Positions 26,605-35,900 of a DNA stretch of 64,000 bases are shown in pieces (positions within the stretch are counted from its first letter, which is position 1; each line of letters opens with the position of its first letter). The notes beneath the pieces were generated by a model. That model was not told the origin of the DNA, searched no databases, and saw only the letters and a list, made by a program, of their open reading frames with translations. Location: the NCBI GenBank assembly GCA_016703325.1, contig JADJCH010000067.1, positions 1 to 64,000 on the forward strand, in the 5' to 3' direction. Both the position numbers and the translations under genes were made by a program. The stretch is from Burkholderiales bacterium (lineage in GTDB: Bacteria; Pseudomonadota; Gammaproteobacteria; Burkholderiales; Burkholderiaceae_C).

Positions 26605-29421
26605 GTGCCGCAGAGCATGCAGACAATGAACATGAACATACGTGGAAGGATTCCCCCTTACTGGGGCAAGGCCAGGCCGGCAGAGGATGGGTGCTTTTCT
26701 TGCCACCTCCTCGTCTTCCATTGCATGGACGTCGCCGCAGTGGGCGTTGCGTTCCTTGAGCGTGCACCGGCGCTGCTGCACTGGTTCCAGGAGCGGCTGG
26801 AAACCGATGACCGCGATGCGGTGCTGAGCTGGTTTGCCTTTTGGTTCGCAATACACGACCTCGGCAAATTCTCAATCAGCTTCCAGGGCCAGCGGTCCGA
26901 CCTGATCGAGATGCTGCAGGGCGCAGTCCCGTCTTCACTGGGCCTGCCGGATGTGCGCCACGACAGCCTCGGAATGTGGCTGTGGGACGAGGATCTTCGA
27001 CCTGTGGCCCAGCAGGAGCGCTGGTTCGGCGGCGACCCGGATACCCTTGTCGGGCTGCAATATTGGATCCGGGCGGTCATGGGCCACCATGGGCAACCGC
27101 CCATCGAGCAGCGGCGCTCCGTCGGGATTCACTTTCGCGGGCGGGATCGCGCCGCGGCGGGTGACTTTGTCGCCGCCATGCGCCACTTGCTGTTGACACC
27201 TGCCGCAGCGGCGCTGCCTGCGGAAATCGGTGCCGACGCCTTCGAGCTCGTGAGCCAGGAGCTGTCGTGGTGGGTGGCTGGGTTGATGGTGCTGTCCGAT
27301 TGGATTGGCTCCAACACCGACTTCTTCCCCTACAGCGACAACACCGAGCTTTCCTTGGCCGAGTATTGGCAGATGGCCCAGGGCAGGGCACGTCAGGTTA
27401 TTGAGCACTGCGGCGTTCTACCGTCGATGCAGTCCGACCTGCAGGCCTTCGCCACGCTCTTTCCGCGCATCGCCACGCCTTCTCCGTTGCAGGACTGGGC
27501 TTGTCACGTCCCGATCGATGCGTCTCCTCAGATTCATCTGCTGGAGGATGTGACCGGGGCAGGGAAGACGGAGGCGGCCGTCATGCTGACGCACCGACTG
27601 ATGGCCGGAGGTTGTGCCGATGGCTTCTTCATCGGTTTACCCACCATGGCAACCGCCAACGCCATGTATGGGCGTATCGCGCAGGTCTACGACCGCCTGT
27701 TTCCCCAGCCGGTCAGCCTGGCGCTGGCCCACCGCAGCAAGAAGCTGGTGGAGGAGTTCCAGGGCTCGGTGCTGCCTGCAGGGGTGGATGAGCACGATTG
27801 GCGGCAAGGCGACGAGACTGCAACGCAGCGCTGCACGCGCTGGCTGGCCGACCACAACAAGCGTGCCTTGCTCGCACCGGCGGGCGTGGGCACCATTGAC
27901 CAGGCATTGCTGGCCGCGCTGCAAAGCAAGCACCAGTCCCTGCGGCTGCTCGGCCTGGTGCGCAAGGTGCTGGTCGTTGACGAGGTGCACGCCTGTGATG
28001 CCTACATGCAGCGCACCCTGGAACTGCTGTTGGAGTTCCACGCTCGGGCGGGTGGCAGTGCCGTGCTGCTATCGGCCACGCTGACAAAGCAGATGAAGCA
28101 TGCGCTGCTCAAGGCCTTTGCGAAAGGTTGTGGGCAGCGCCGATTGCCAGCTCCGGCGATTGACGACTATCCGCTGGTCACGTCCTGGTCGAAGTCCCGG
28201 CCCGCGAACGTTGCCGAATCTCCCGTGCCCACGCGAGCCGCCGTGCAGCGTACGGTGCAGGTTCGCTACCTGTCCGACCATGGCCAGGTGGTTGACACCA
28301 TCCGCGCCGGTCTGGCGGCCGGACACTGCATCGCCTGGATCCGCAACACGGTTGGCGATGCACTGGATGCCTATGCCGAGATGTCTTCCCACGTCGATCC
28401 GGAACGCATCACACTGTTCCACGCGCGTTTTGCGTTGGGCGATCGCCTGGACATCGAGGAGCGGGTGCTGCAGTGCTTCGGGCGCGAGAGCGACGCGGTG
28501 CTACGCGGCGGCCGGCTGTTGATCGCCACGCAGGTGGCCGAGCAGTCGCTGGACATCGACCTCGATTTGATCGTGTCGGACCTGGCGCCGATCGACCGTC
28601 TCATTCAGCGCGCGGGCCGCCTGCACCGGCACGTGCGCGACGCCGCCGGCAATCCGCTGGCCGATGGCGCTGCAGACCAGCGAGGTGCACCCTGTCTGTG
28701 GGTGCTGGGGCCGGAGTGGACCGATGAACCCGAGCCCAGCTGGTTCAAGAAGGCCTTCCCGAAGGGGGCTGCGGTCTACCCGAATCACGGTGAACTGTGG
28801 CTGTCCGCCCAGTGCCTGCAGTCGGGCCGCTTCACGATGCCGGACGACGCGCGGCGGCTGATCGAAACGGTCTTCGGTGGGGATGACGCGGCATTGCCCG
28901 TTGGGCTGCAGAAGAACGCGTTGCAGGCCGCTGGAGTGGCAATGGGCAATGCGGCGCAGGCCACGCGAAACAGCGTCAAGCTGGACAGCGGCTACTTGCG
29001 CACAGGCCTCGAATGGGACGAGGACAGCGTTGCCCCCTCCCGGCTGGGCGAGGACACCATCGAAGTCCTGCTGGCCCGCTGGCATGGCGATCGACTCGTT
29101 CCCTGGCGCGCCGACAAACCTGCCCCGCACGCCTGGGCCTACAGCACTGTGCGAGTGGCCAAGCGCCTGATCGCCGATACGGCGAAGCCGGCAATACCTC
29201 ATCGCCAGGCCGCGCTGGACGCCGCACGCGAGGCGTTGCCGGGTGGCGGCAAGTGGGTGGTTCTGCTGCCGTTGGAGCAGGTGGACGGGGCGTTCTGTGG
29301 CGAAGGTATTTCCCGCTCAACCGACGGCGTTGAGGGTTCCGCACGGTGGAGCTACAGCGCGTCTGCTGGGTTGCGTAAGTTGGCGCCGGACGTTCGTGCG
29401 TCCGGCGCCAGGTCCCCATGA
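26605..29421 (+). CDS. cas3: Cas3 nuclease-helicase (type I-E)
   Basis: Cas3 unwinds and degrades target DNA recruited by Cascade. The protein is up to 938 residues from GTG 26605; the ATG at 26617 or 26638 is also possible. The HD nuclease domain shows LVFHCMDVAAVGVAFLERAP, AIHDLGKFSISFQG and AVMGHHGQPPI. The SF2 helicase follows with EDVTGAGKTEAAVMLTHRLM (Walker A), VLVVDEVHACDAYMQ (DEVH box), VLLSATLTKQMKHALL and IATQVAEQSLDIDLDLIVSD. Full-length HD-helicase fusion with no visible defect. It is separated from cas8e by about 390 bp holding a small ORF. Confidence 0.97.
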   Translation: MPQSMQTMNMNIRGRIPPYWGKARPAEDGCFSCHLLVFHCMDVAAVGVAFLERAPALLHWFQERLETDDRDAVLSWFAFWFAIHDLGKFSISFQGQRSDLIEMLQGAVPSSLGLPDVRHDSLGMWLWDEDLRPVAQQERWFGGDPDTLVGLQYWIRAVMGHHGQPPIEQRRSVGIHFRGRDRAAAGDFVAAMRHLLLTPAAAALPAEIGADAFELVSQELSWWVAGLMVLSDWIGSNTDFFPYSDNTELSLAEYWQMAQGRARQVIEHCGVLPSMQSDLQAFATLFPRIATPSPLQDWACHVPIDASPQIHLLEDVTGAGKTEAAVMLTHRLMAGGCADGFFIGLPTMATANAMYGRIAQVYDRLFPQPVSLALAHRSKKLVEEFQGSVLPAGVDEHDWRQGDETATQRCTRWLADHNKRALLAPAGVGTIDQALLAALQSKHQSLRLLGLVRKVLVVDEVHACDAYMQRTLELLLEFHARAGGSAVLLSATLTKQMKHALLKAFAKGCGQRRLPAPAIDDYPLVTSWSKSRPANVAESPVPTRAAVQRTVQVRYLSDHGQVVDTIRAGLAAGHCIAWIRNTVGDALDAYAEMSSHVDPERITLFHARFALGDRLDIEERVLQCFGRESDAVLRGGRLLIATQVAEQSLDIDLDLIVSDLAPIDRLIQRAGRLHRHVRDAAGNPLADGAADQRGAPCLWVLGPEWTDEPEPSWFKKAFPKGAAVYPNHGELWLSAQCLQSGRFTMPDDARRLIETVFGGDDAALPVGLQKNALQAAGVAMGNAAQATRNSVKLDSGYLRTGLEWDEDSVAPSRLGEDTIEVLLARWHGDRLVPWRADKPAPHAWAYSTVRVAKRLIADTAKPAIPHRQAALDAAREALPGGGKWVVLLPLEQVDGAFCGEGISRSTDGVEGSARWSYSASAGLRKLAPDVRASGARSP

Positions 29422-29624
29422 ACATGAGGAACAGACCGATTCAGCCATTTGCAGCGGGCCGACTAGCGGTTCATCTCCTTCGCGACCAAGGAGAACAGGG
29501 CCTGCAGTGTCGCATAGACCGTGTTGCAACGTGCTATTTGCTGAGGGACAACTAGCTTATATTTTGTGTAGACTCCGCCCCGTTCACAGTGGCCGGTGTT
29601 GGTCGGCTCAGTCGGGGGTGTCTT
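29422..29624 (+). promoter_or_regulatory. AT-richer spacer between cas3 and the Cascade genes, probable promoter
   Basis: This stretch is visibly AT-richer than its surroundings, with CTAGCTTATATTTTGTG at about 29554-29570 as a candidate -10 area. In E. coli the Cascade operon promoter also lies between cas3 and cas8e. The promoter assignment is inference. Confidence 0.45.
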
Positions 29625-29816
29625 ATGTGGCGCGAGATTTTTCGGATGGCGGCGGCTATCGAGTTGGGTCTGGTCGGTCTTGAGCATGGCCTTCACCCGG
29701 CGTGGCTACCACTGGGGGGTGGCCACGTTGAGCAGATTGCAGTCCTGTTCATTGCGGCGTTCGTGCTGCTTGAGGGAGCTGAGGCCCTCAAAGCTTTGAA
29801 GAAGGAGATCCAGTGA
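29625..29816 (+). CDS. Small predicted membrane protein between cas3 and cas8e (63 aa)
   Basis: ATG at 29625, with GGGGG six bases or so upstream, opens a 63-residue frame: MWREIFRMAAAIELGLVGLE at the start, then a hydrophobic stretch VEQIAVLFIAAFVLLEG and a basic tail KALKKEIQ. An in-frame GTG at 29589 would add 12 residues. The stop overlaps the cas8e start (GTGA), and the cas8e ribosome site GAAGGAGAT lies within it, so the two are likely co-translated. One transmembrane helix is predicted by eye. I know of no standard I-E gene of this kind. It could be a chance ORF, but the coupling argues against that. Confidence 0.55.
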   Translation: MWREIFRMAAAIELGLVGLEHGLHPAWLPLGGGHVEQIAVLFIAAFVLLEGAEALKALKKEIQ

Positions 29817-31459
29817 ATCTGCTTGATGAGCCCTGGCTACCTGTCCAGATGAGTGATGGGACTAAGTCTTGGATTCGGCCATCGCAGTTGGGTGGCGAGC
29901 GTGTTGTCGCTTTTTACGCCGACCGGGCCGACTTTAACGGTGCGCTGGCGCAGTTCGCCATCGGGCTGCTGCAGACCTGCTCGCCTGCGCAAAGCCAACT
30001 CCAGTGGAAGCGGCTGTTCGAGAACCCGCCCGGTGAGGACACGCTGCAGACTTGGTTTGAACCGCACTCGGCAGCCTTTGAGCTGGATGGCGACGGGCCG
30101 AGGTTCATGCAGGATTTCGATCTGCGTGCGACGGACGGGGATCCGGCTCCGGTCAGTGGTCTGTTGATCGAGTCGCCGGGGGAAAACGCAGTCAAGAACA
30201 ACAGCGACCACTTCATCAAACGGGAGCAGGTTGGGCAGTTGTGCCCCCATTGCGTCGGTGCAGCCTTGTTCACGCTGCAGACGAACGCTCCGGCTGGCGG
30301 CGCTGGACATCGCACCGGGCTGCGCGGGGGCGGGCCGCTGACCACGTTGCTGGCCGCTGCTGACTCCGCGGAGAAGCCCTCCTCGCTGTGGCACTCCCTT
30401 TGGCTGAATGTGCTGGATCGAGCAGGCTTGCGGCAGGTGGGCGGCAATGACGACCTGGAAGAGGCCTGGTTCACCTTCCCGTGGCTGGCCAGCATTGATC
30501 GGTTGCAGAAGGTCGGTGGTGCGACCGCTCCATCGCAAGTTCATCCGGTGCATGCCTTCTGGGGCATGCCGCGCCGGATCCGGCTCGACTTCGAAAAGGT
30601 TGCTGCTGGTGCCTGCGATGTCTGTGGTCGACACTCCGATCGATGTGTTCAGCAGTACCTCACGCGCAACTACGGACTCAACTACAAGGGCGCCTGGAAG
30701 CACCCGCTGAGTCCCTACTACCAGGCGAAGGAAGGCATGCTGCCGATGCATCCGCAGCCCGGCGGATTTGGGTATCGCCATTGGCTGGGGTGGGTGCTGG
30801 GGATGACCAATGAGCGGCGCAGAGTGGAACAGGCGGTGGTGGTGTCCAGCTTCTTCTCGTCGCGGGTGACCGAGCGGCTGGGCGTGCCATTGCGCCTCTG
30901 GGCCTTCGGGTTCGACATGGACAACATGAAGGCCCGCTGCTGGTACGAGTCCACCATGCCGGTCTACGACCTTGGCGAATGTGATGCGGCTGCTCAGGCC
31001 CTGGTGCGCGACACCGTCACCAGCTGGATCAATGGTGCCGAACTGGCGGCCAGCTACCTGCGCGGGGCGGTCAAGGACGCCTGGTTCAGCCACGACGCAC
31101 GTGGCGATTTCAGCCATGTCGATGCCTCGTTCTGGTCCCGCACCGAAGCTGAGTTCTATCGCCTGCTGAAGCAGCTGATCCATGCCGCCCGCGGCGATGC
31201 GGCAGCGCCGACGAAGGACCTGACCGAGCAGTGGCTGGCTGCACTGCGCCGGCACGTCACGATGCTCTTCGACGGTGAATGGATCGGCACCGGCCCCATC
31301 GAGCGTCAGAACCCCGCCCGCATTGCCAAGGCCAATGAGCAACTGCGCAAGAGCCTGTACGGCCCCAAGCTCCGAGCCGCGCTGGCGCTGGAAGTCGAAG
31401 CCAAGCCCGCGAAGAAGAAGGCCGGCAGAGCCAGCCCGGCCGCCAAGAGCGCTGAATGA
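29813..31459 (+). CDS. cas8e: Cas8e (Cse1/CasA), Cascade large subunit
   Basis: Cas8e recognises the PAM and helps open target DNA in Cascade. GTG at 29813 gives MNLLDEPWLPVQMSDGTKSW, the family's typical opening (N-L-L-x-E-P-W-L-P-V). The loop region includes QTNAPAGGAGHRTGLRGGGP, and Cys pairs occur in QLCPHCVGA and ACDVCGRHSDRC. The 548-residue length is in the upper normal range, with a Lys/Ala-rich tail (AKPAKKKAGRASPAAKSAE). It is translationally coupled to the small ORF upstream. Confidence 0.96.
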   Translation: MNLLDEPWLPVQMSDGTKSWIRPSQLGGERVVAFYADRADFNGALAQFAIGLLQTCSPAQSQLQWKRLFENPPGEDTLQTWFEPHSAAFELDGDGPRFMQDFDLRATDGDPAPVSGLLIESPGENAVKNNSDHFIKREQVGQLCPHCVGAALFTLQTNAPAGGAGHRTGLRGGGPLTTLLAAADSAEKPSSLWHSLWLNVLDRAGLRQVGGNDDLEEAWFTFPWLASIDRLQKVGGATAPSQVHPVHAFWGMPRRIRLDFEKVAAGACDVCGRHSDRCVQQYLTRNYGLNYKGAWKHPLSPYYQAKEGMLPMHPQPGGFGYRHWLGWVLGMTNERRRVEQAVVVSSFFSSRVTERLGVPLRLWAFGFDMDNMKARCWYESTMPVYDLGECDAAAQALVRDTVTSWINGAELAASYLRGAVKDAWFSHDARGDFSHVDASFWSRTEAEFYRLLKQLIHAARGDAAAPTKDLTEQWLAALRRHVTMLFDGEWIGTGPIERQNPARIAKANEQLRKSLYGPKLRAALALEVEAKPAKKKAGRASPAAKSAE

Positions 31460-31482
31460 TCCCGTGAACCCAGGAGAGGTCC

Positions 31483-32016
31483 ATGTCCCAGCCCAACCGA
31501 AGCTACAAGTTGCCCGACGCCGTCAGGAGCGAGTTCCTGTCCTGGTGGCACGCCTTGCACAGCGAGACCGCCGCCGGTCCACAGCGTGCCGACCGGGCGG
31601 CGCTGCGCCGTGCAGACTCGCTGGCCGCCGTGGCCTGCCTGCCGGCCTACCAACGCATTTACCGCCGGCTGGCTGAGAAGGCCGACCGGCCTTGGGCACC
31701 GTACGAGCAGGATCGCCTTGCGGCCCTGATCGGGCTGGCAGCGCATCTGAAGGAGAAGGATGGCAGCTCACTGCCAGAAGCCATGAGCCGCCGAGCGGAG
31801 GGGGCGGACCGCAACGCGGTCAGTGACCTCCGCTTCGCCCGCCTGCTGGACTCCCCCGACTTGGAAGCCCTGTTTGTCGGCCTGCGACGCCTGATGCCCC
31901 TGATCGAACACCGGGCTGACCCTGCCCAACTGGCCGACGACCTGTTCGGCTGGGGAGATGTGGTCAAGAAGCGCTGGGCCTATGCCTACCGCTGGCCGGA
32001 CAAGGCCGGCGCCTGA
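31483..32016 (+). CDS. cse2: Cas11 (Cse2/CasB), Cascade small subunit
   Basis: Cse2 dimerises along Cascade and stabilises the R-loop. ATG at 31483 (MSQPNRSYKLPDAVRSEFLS) follows an AGGAGAGG ribosome site. The 177-residue helical protein has the family features AALRRADSLAAVACLPAYQR and ends DLFGWGDVVKKRWAYAYRWP. It lies 23 bases after cas8e and 58 before cas7e. Confidence 0.95.
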   Translation: MSQPNRSYKLPDAVRSEFLSWWHALHSETAAGPQRADRAALRRADSLAAVACLPAYQRIYRRLAEKADRPWAPYEQDRLAALIGLAAHLKEKDGSSLPEAMSRRAEGADRNAVSDLRFARLLDSPDLEALFVGLRRLMPLIEHRADPAQLADDLFGWGDVVKKRWAYAYRWPDKAGA

Positions 32017-32074
32017 CCCGACCCATCCCCTCGCAATTCCAACACCCTGACCGTCTGACACAGAGAGGTACCCC

Positions 32075-33136
32075 ATGTCCCGTTTCGTCCAACTGCATGT
32101 GCTGACCAGCTACCCGCCGTCCAACCTGAACCGCGATGACACCGGTCGGCCCAAGACGGCACTCGTGGGTGACGCCAACCGCCTGCGTGTGTCCTCGCAG
32201 AGCCTGAAGCGGGCCTGGCGCACTTCGGAAACCTTCGAAAAGACCTTGGCCAGCCACCTCGGCACGCGCACCAAGCAGATTGGCAAGCAGGTGTTCGCTC
32301 AGCTGGTGGCTGGTGGTGTCGCAGAAAAGTCGGCTCGCGATTGGACCAAGGAGATCTCCAAGCAGTTCGGCAAGCTGAAATCCGACAAGAAGACCGAGGA
32401 CAACCAAGACCTGGAGATCGAACAACTGGCGCACTTCAGTCCGGAGGAACTGGGGGCCATCGATGCCCTGGTGGCCGAACTGATCTCTCGCAAGACGGCG
32501 CCAGAAGTCGATGAACTGAAGCTCCTGGTGCACCCTCGCAAGGCGGTGGACATCGCGATGTTCGGTCGCATGCTGGCCGACTCGCCGACGCACAACGTGG
32601 AGGCTGCCGTGCAGGTGGCCCACGCGATCACAGTGCATCGCGCTGCGGTCGAGGACGACTACTTCTCTGCCGTGGACGACCTGAATACCCGGGACGTCAC
32701 CGGGGCCGGCCACATCGGCGAGCGCGGTTATGGGGCAGGGCTGTTCTACCTCTACATCGCCATCGACCGCGAGCTGCTGAAGAAGAACCTCGGCGGCGAT
32801 GAGGCCCTGACCGCCCGTGCGCTGCAGGCCCTGGTGACCGCAGTGACCCAGGTGGCGCCCACCGGCATGCAGAACAGCTTTGCCTCGCGGGCCTACGCCG
32901 GCTATGTGTTGGCGGAAAAGGGTGACCAGCAGCCGCGGTCGCTGGCGCAGGCCTTCCTCAAGCCGGTCAAGCCCTTCGCGGAGGAGAGCATGTTCGACAA
33001 GGCCGTGGCGGCGCTGGAAACCCGCTGCGCCAACTTCGACCAGGTCTACGGTGCCTGTGCCGATGCCCGCTTCACCGTCAACGTCGAGAAGCCCGAGGGC
33101 TCGATCGCCGGACTCGCCCAGTTCGTGGCGGAGTGA
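32075..33136 (+). CDS. cas7e: Cas7e (Cse4/CasC), Cascade backbone
   Basis: Cas7e polymerises along the crRNA to form the Cascade backbone. The protein starts MSRFVQLHVLTSYPPSNLNR and carries the RRM-like signature GRPKTALVGDANRLRVSSQS then LKRAWRTS. Normal length is about 353 residues. An AGAGAGG ribosome site precedes ATG 32075. The stop overlaps a GTG that may start cas5e. Confidence 0.97.
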   Translation: MSRFVQLHVLTSYPPSNLNRDDTGRPKTALVGDANRLRVSSQSLKRAWRTSETFEKTLASHLGTRTKQIGKQVFAQLVAGGVAEKSARDWTKEISKQFGKLKSDKKTEDNQDLEIEQLAHFSPEELGAIDALVAELISRKTAPEVDELKLLVHPRKAVDIAMFGRMLADSPTHNVEAAVQVAHAITVHRAAVEDDYFSAVDDLNTRDVTGAGHIGERGYGAGLFYLYIAIDRELLKKNLGGDEALTARALQALVTAVTQVAPTGMQNSFASRAYAGYVLAEKGDQQPRSLAQAFLKPVKPFAEESMFDKAVAALETRCANFDQVYGACADARFTVNVEKPEGSIAGLAQFVAE

Positions 33137-33141
33137 CCGCC

Positions 33142-33927
33142 ATGGAGCAACTGGTCTTTCAACTGCAGGCGCCCCTGTCCTCCTGGGGCGGGCCTGCGGT
33201 GGGTGAGTATCGCGGCACGTCGGATCTGCCCTCTCAGTCGGCCCTGATCGGCCTGCTCGGTGCAGCCCTGGGGTTGGAACGTGAGGATGAAGCCGCCCAC
33301 GCGGCCTTGCGTGACGGCTACGGCTGGGCGGTGGCGCAACTGGAAGGCGGCAGCCTGCTGCGCGATTACCACACCGCCCAGGTGCCGCCCCGGTCGGCGC
33401 TGAAGGGGCGCCCTCACGCAACGCGCCGCCATGAGCTGTCCGTGCCCAAGGACGACCTGGGCACGATCCTCTCGACGCGTGACTACCGGCAAAACGCCGT
33501 CAATCTGGTCGCGTTGCAGCCACGGACGACCACATCGGCCCCCTATGCGCTGGCAGCCCTGGCCGATGCGTTGCGCCGTCCCCGGTTCGTGCTCTACCTT
33601 GGCCGCAAGGCCTGTGCGCCGGGTGCACCCCTGTGGCCGCAGCTCATCGAGGCAGACACGGCCTGGGACGCGTTCGGAAACTATCGAGCCCGTTTCGATG
33701 CGGCGAGGCAGGCGGCGGCCAAGAGGTCAGGGACTGCGTTGCTGGAGGCGCTGCCGCCGGTCGGCAAAGTCACCTTCGACGACCACGTGGCCGCGGGCCT
33801 GCCCTGCGACTTGACCACCCGCCGCAAGGACCGCCTGATCCGGCGACGTGGCTGGCAGTTCGGTGACCGCAACGAACACATCGCATTGCTGTCCGAAAAG
33901 GGCAGCGTGGCAGCGTCGGAGGCATGA
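33142..33927 (+). CDS. cas5e: Cas5e (CasD)
   Basis: Cas5e caps the 5' handle of the crRNA in Cascade. It starts MEQLVFQLQAPLSSWGGPAV at ATG 33142, or at GTG 33133, which overlaps the cas7e stop (GTGA). Family features are GEYRGTSDLPSQSALIGLLG near the start and RPRFVLYLGRKACAPGAPLW in the middle. About 261 residues. The 3' end overlaps cas6e by ATGA. Confidence 0.95.
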   Translation: MEQLVFQLQAPLSSWGGPAVGEYRGTSDLPSQSALIGLLGAALGLEREDEAAHAALRDGYGWAVAQLEGGSLLRDYHTAQVPPRSALKGRPHATRRHELSVPKDDLGTILSTRDYRQNAVNLVALQPRTTTSAPYALAALADALRRPRFVLYLGRKACAPGAPLWPQLIEADTAWDAFGNYRARFDAARQAAAKRSGTALLEALPPVGKVTFDDHVAAGLPCDLTTRRKDRLIRRRGWQFGDRNEHIALLSEKGSVAASEA

Positions 33928-34616
33928 CCGTGTACTTCAGTCTGATCAGTCCCGCGCCCGGGCAGGAGTATGCGGCGGCACAGGAACGGCTCGACGGCCC
34001 CTATGCGGACCATCAATGGCTGTGGCGATGGTTTCACACGGATCCGGACGCCAGGCGGGATTTCCTGTTCCGGCGGCACGAATCCAGTGGCGCATTGCGC
34101 TTCTACTTGCTGTCGGCCCGTGCGCCGAACGATAGGCTGGGCGCCTGGGAGGCCCAGTCGCGTGAGTACGCACCCGAATTGGCCGTTGGCGACCGGCTGA
34201 CGTTCGAGCTGCGGGCCAACCCGACGGTGCGGCGTGAGGCCGACGGCAAGTCCAAGCGCCATGATGTGGTCATGGATGCCAAGAAGGCCCTGCTGGCGGA
34301 GCGGGGCCTGTCGCGTTGGGAGCAGTGGCAGGGCGATGACAAGCCCAACCTCCAGGAGCTGGTGCACGGTGCCTGCTCGCGCTGGTGGGTGCGCCGCGGC
34401 GAGCGTCTTGGGTTCACCGCCGACACTGCATCGTTGCGGGTCGAAGCCTACGACCAGCACATGGAGCAGCCGGACCGCAACCTGCGCTTCTCGACCGTGG
34501 ATCTGGCGGGTGAACTTACCGTCACGGACCCGGTGGCCTTCCGGTCAGCGCTGCTCGACGGTGTGGGCAGTGCCAAGGCCTTCGGCTGCGGTCTGCTGTT
34601 GATCCGTCGGGCTTGA
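33924..34616 (+). CDS. cas6e: Cas6e (Cse3/CasE), crRNA endoribonuclease
   Basis: Cas6e cuts the repeat hairpin to release mature crRNA and stays on Cascade. It is 230 residues from ATG 33924. The conserved His sits in PYADHQWLWRWFHTDP, matching the catalytic His region of the family. The glycine-rich loop DGVGSAKAFGCGLLLIRRA is at the C-terminus. Its substrate, a 7-bp stem in each repeat, is present in the array. Confidence 0.96.
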   Translation: MTVYFSLISPAPGQEYAAAQERLDGPYADHQWLWRWFHTDPDARRDFLFRRHESSGALRFYLLSARAPNDRLGAWEAQSREYAPELAVGDRLTFELRANPTVRREADGKSKRHDVVMDAKKALLAERGLSRWEQWQGDDKPNLQELVHGACSRWWVRRGERLGFTADTASLRVEAYDQHMEQPDRNLRFSTVDLAGELTVTDPVAFRSALLDGVGSAKAFGCGLLLIRRA

Positions 34617-34628
34617 CGGTCAGGCCTT

Positions 34629-35552
34629 TTGTCCCACCTGCTGCCACCTCTCAAGCCCATCCCCATCCGGGAGCGGGTGTCCGTGATCTTCATTGAGCGC
34701 GGCGAGATCGACGTGCTCGATGGTGCCTTCGTGGTGGTGGACGTGACGGGCGTGCGCACGCACATCCCCATCGGAGGGGTCGCCTGCATCATGCTGGAAC
34801 CCGGCACGCGTGTGTCCCACAGGGCAGCGGCACTGGCCGCGCGCGTGGGCACCCTGCTGGTCTGGGTGGGCGAGGCCGGCGTGCGGCTGTATTCCTCGGG
34901 CCAACCTGGTGGCGCCCGGGCAGATCGGCTGCTGTATCAGGCCCGGCTGGCACTGGATGAAAACCTGCGGCTCAAGGTGGTGCGCAAGATGTACGCGCTG
35001 CGCTTTGGCGAGGAACCTCCCGCCCGGCGCAGCGTGGAACAGCTGCGTGGCATCGAAGGAGCGCGCGTGCGCAGGACTTACCAACTACTGGCCAAGCAGT
35101 ACGGGGTGAACTGGACGGGGCGGGACTACGACGCCGAAGACTGGGATTCCGCCGACCTGCCCAACCGCTGTCTGTCTGCAGCGACGGCCTGCCTGTACGG
35201 CGTCACGGAGGCTGCGGTGCTGGCCGCTGGCTATGCGCCCGCAGTGGGCTTCATCCACACGGGCAAACCGCTGTCCTTCGTGTACGACATGGCCGACATC
35301 TACAAGTTCGAGACCGTTGTGCCCATCGCCTTCAAGGTGGCCGCCAGCAAGCCGGTGGGCAATCCGGAGCGGGCGGTGCGCCTGGGCTGCCGGGACATCT
35401 TTCGCCAGACCAAACTGCTGGACCGGATCATTCCCGACATCGAAGAGATCCTGGCCGCGGGCGAGATCGCGCGGCCCGAAACCCCTGTCGATGCCGTCGG
35501 CCCCGCACTGCCCAACCCCGAGAGCCTCGGCGATGCTGGTCATCGTGGTTGA
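34629..35552 (+). CDS. cas1e: Cas1e integrase
   Basis: Cas1 with Cas2 inserts new spacers at the leader end. TTG at 34629 is the best start, giving MSHLLPPLKPIPIRERVSVI; no ATG fits the family N-terminus. Metal-binding residues are visible: Glu in LRGIEGARVRRTYQLLAKQY, His in AVGFIHTGKPLSFVYDMADI, and Asp in the same segment. It is 307 residues and complete. It lies 13 bases after cas6e and overlaps cas2e by 20 bases. Confidence 0.96.
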   Translation: MSHLLPPLKPIPIRERVSVIFIERGEIDVLDGAFVVVDVTGVRTHIPIGGVACIMLEPGTRVSHRAAALAARVGTLLVWVGEAGVRLYSSGQPGGARADRLLYQARLALDENLRLKVVRKMYALRFGEEPPARRSVEQLRGIEGARVRRTYQLLAKQYGVNWTGRDYDAEDWDSADLPNRCLSAATACLYGVTEAAVLAAGYAPAVGFIHTGKPLSFVYDMADIYKFETVVPIAFKVAASKPVGNPERAVRLGCRDIFRQTKLLDRIIPDIEEILAAGEIARPETPVDAVGPALPNPESLGDAGHRG

Positions 35553-35817
35553 GAACGCGCCACCGCGGCTGCGCGGCCGGCTCGCCGTGTGGCTGCTGGA
35601 AGTCCGGGCGGGCGTCTACGTCGGCAACTACTCCAAGCGGGTGCGCGAGCACATCTGGGAACAGGTGGAAGAGGGCATCGAAGACGGCAATGCGGTGATG
35701 GTCTGGCGCAGCACCAGCGAGGCCGGCTTCGAATTCAAGACCCTGGGCGCCAACCGCCGCATGCCCGCCGATTTCGACGGCGTGCAGCTCGTGAGCTTCT
35801 TCCCGGACGCTCCTTAA
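35533..35817 (+). CDS. cas2e: Cas2e
   Basis: Cas2e is the central dimer of the Cas1-Cas2 integration complex. ATG at 35533 gives MLVIVVENAPPRLRGRLAVW, matching the I-E Cas2 N-terminus. NYSKRVREHIWEQVEEGIED and VMVWRSTSEAGFEFKTLG follow. The 94-residue length is normal. It starts inside the end of cas1e and is the last cas gene before the leader. Confidence 0.96.
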   Translation: MLVIVVENAPPRLRGRLAVWLLEVRAGVYVGNYSKRVREHIWEQVEEGIEDGNAVMVWRSTSEAGFEFKTLGANRRMPADFDGVQLVSFFPDAP

Positions 35818-35900
35818 CAACCTGCCATTCTTGGGGTACCGCCGTCGGTAGATTTTCCGACGGCGAAATCGGCATTCAAAATCAATGGGTTAGCATTGGT
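35818..35900 (+). promoter_or_regulatory. CRISPR leader with IHF site and hairpin
   Basis: The 83-bp leader joins cas2e to the first repeat. AATCAATGGGTTA at 35880-35892 fits the IHF consensus WATCAANNNNTTR at every position and lies eight bases before the first repeat, as needed to bend the leader for Cas1-Cas2 in E. coli. GCCGTCGG (35841-35848) and CCGACGGC (35857-35864) form a perfect hairpin. The array promoter is presumably here too. Confidence 0.75.
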
